Part shown: positions 5,355-5,366 of the stretch, one piece after another
Numbering within the stretch: the first letter of the stretch is position 1
Layout of the letters: each line of letters opens with the position of its first letter
Assembly: GCA_016789165.1 (NCBI GenBank)
Contig: JAEURL010000222.1
Coordinates: 1-5,366 of the forward strand
DNA: 5,366 bases
From: Anaerolineales bacterium
GTDB taxonomy: Bacteria; Chloroflexota; Anaerolineae; Anaerolineales; UBA6663
Direction: 5' to 3'
Notes under the pieces: generated by a model
Told to the model about the DNA's origin: nothing
Database searches by the model: none
What the model saw: only the letters and a program-made list of their open reading frames with translations
Program-made: the position numbers and the translations under genes

Positions 5355-5366
5355 GCCGGACCGGGC
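5348..5366. repeat. Short tandem repeat at the window edge
   Basis: GGACCGGGCC is followed directly by GGACCGGGC, which the window end cuts off. These are two copies of a 10-base unit, overlapping the outer arm of the hairpin at 5318-5354. Whether more copies follow cannot be seen. Confidence 0.45.

Noticed and set aside
5265..5366. Possible extension of the first permease upstream, since its frame has no stop to the window end, or the tail of an upstream gene ending at TAG 5316-5314
   Set aside because: No ATG, GTG or TTG occurs in the extended permease frame and the residues are Pro/Gly/Arg-rich. The short visible tail ahead of the TAG has no recognisable family sequence. The hairpin and tandem repeat fit intergenic DNA better.
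1..5366. CRISPR array, tRNA or rRNA genes, insertion sequence, attachment site
   Set aside because: No regularly spaced repeats, cloverleaf, ribosomal RNA sequence, transposase or terminal inverted repeats were seen on either strand. The gene density and uniform composition look like ordinary chromosomal metabolic DNA.

Overview
This is a GC-rich bacterial window (about two thirds G+C by eye). It carries most of one sugar-utilisation gene cluster, and every gene reads on the minus strand, so transcription runs from high to low coordinates. The style of the proteins (a CUT1-type sugar ABC transporter without its own ATPase, a ROK-type repressor, a large cytoplasmic glycosidase-like protein of the kind found in plant- and mucus-degrading lineages) and the GCC/GGC codon preference suggest a heterotroph such as a member of the Chloroflexota. 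That assignment is an impression from sequence style, not a database result.

Layout in transcription order. (1) 5366-5265: leader or intergenic DNA with a strong 14-bp hairpin and a short tandem repeat. An upstream sugar-binding protein gene would be expected just outside the window. (2) 5264-4353: first inner-membrane permease (MalF/UgpA type). (3) 4340-3417: second permease (MalG/UgpE type), 12 bases after the first. (4) A 40-base gap with two small hairpins, one enclosing the permease stop codon, then a good ribosome-binding site. (5) 3376-2450: NAD(P)-dependent beta-hydroxyacid dehydrogenase. (6) 2453-330: a 707-residue glycoside-hydrolase-like protein (TIM barrel, beta-galactosidase trimerisation-like domain, C-terminal beta-sandwich), whose start overlaps the dehydrogenase stop as ATGA. 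(7) 329-239: intergenic region with a hairpin, a T tract, a promoter-like pair and a small palindrome. (8) 238-1: the first 79 codons of a ROK-family repressor, cut by the window edge.

How the parts fit: the two permeases would form the membrane channel for an oligosaccharide, glycoside or sugar acid delivered by a binding protein and powered by an ATPase encoded elsewhere. The glycosidase-like protein has no signal peptide, so it should act on the imported compound in the cytoplasm. The dehydrogenase would oxidise or reduce a hydroxyacid or aldehyde-acid derived from it. The ROK protein is the likely sensor and repressor. The substrate cannot be named from the sequence. The most interesting biological point is the tight translational coupling of a beta-hydroxyacid dehydrogenase with a poorly characterised glycosidase-like protein. 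At the DNA level, the 8-bp palindrome GGCCGGCC occurs 11 times by hand count, far above simple composition expectation.
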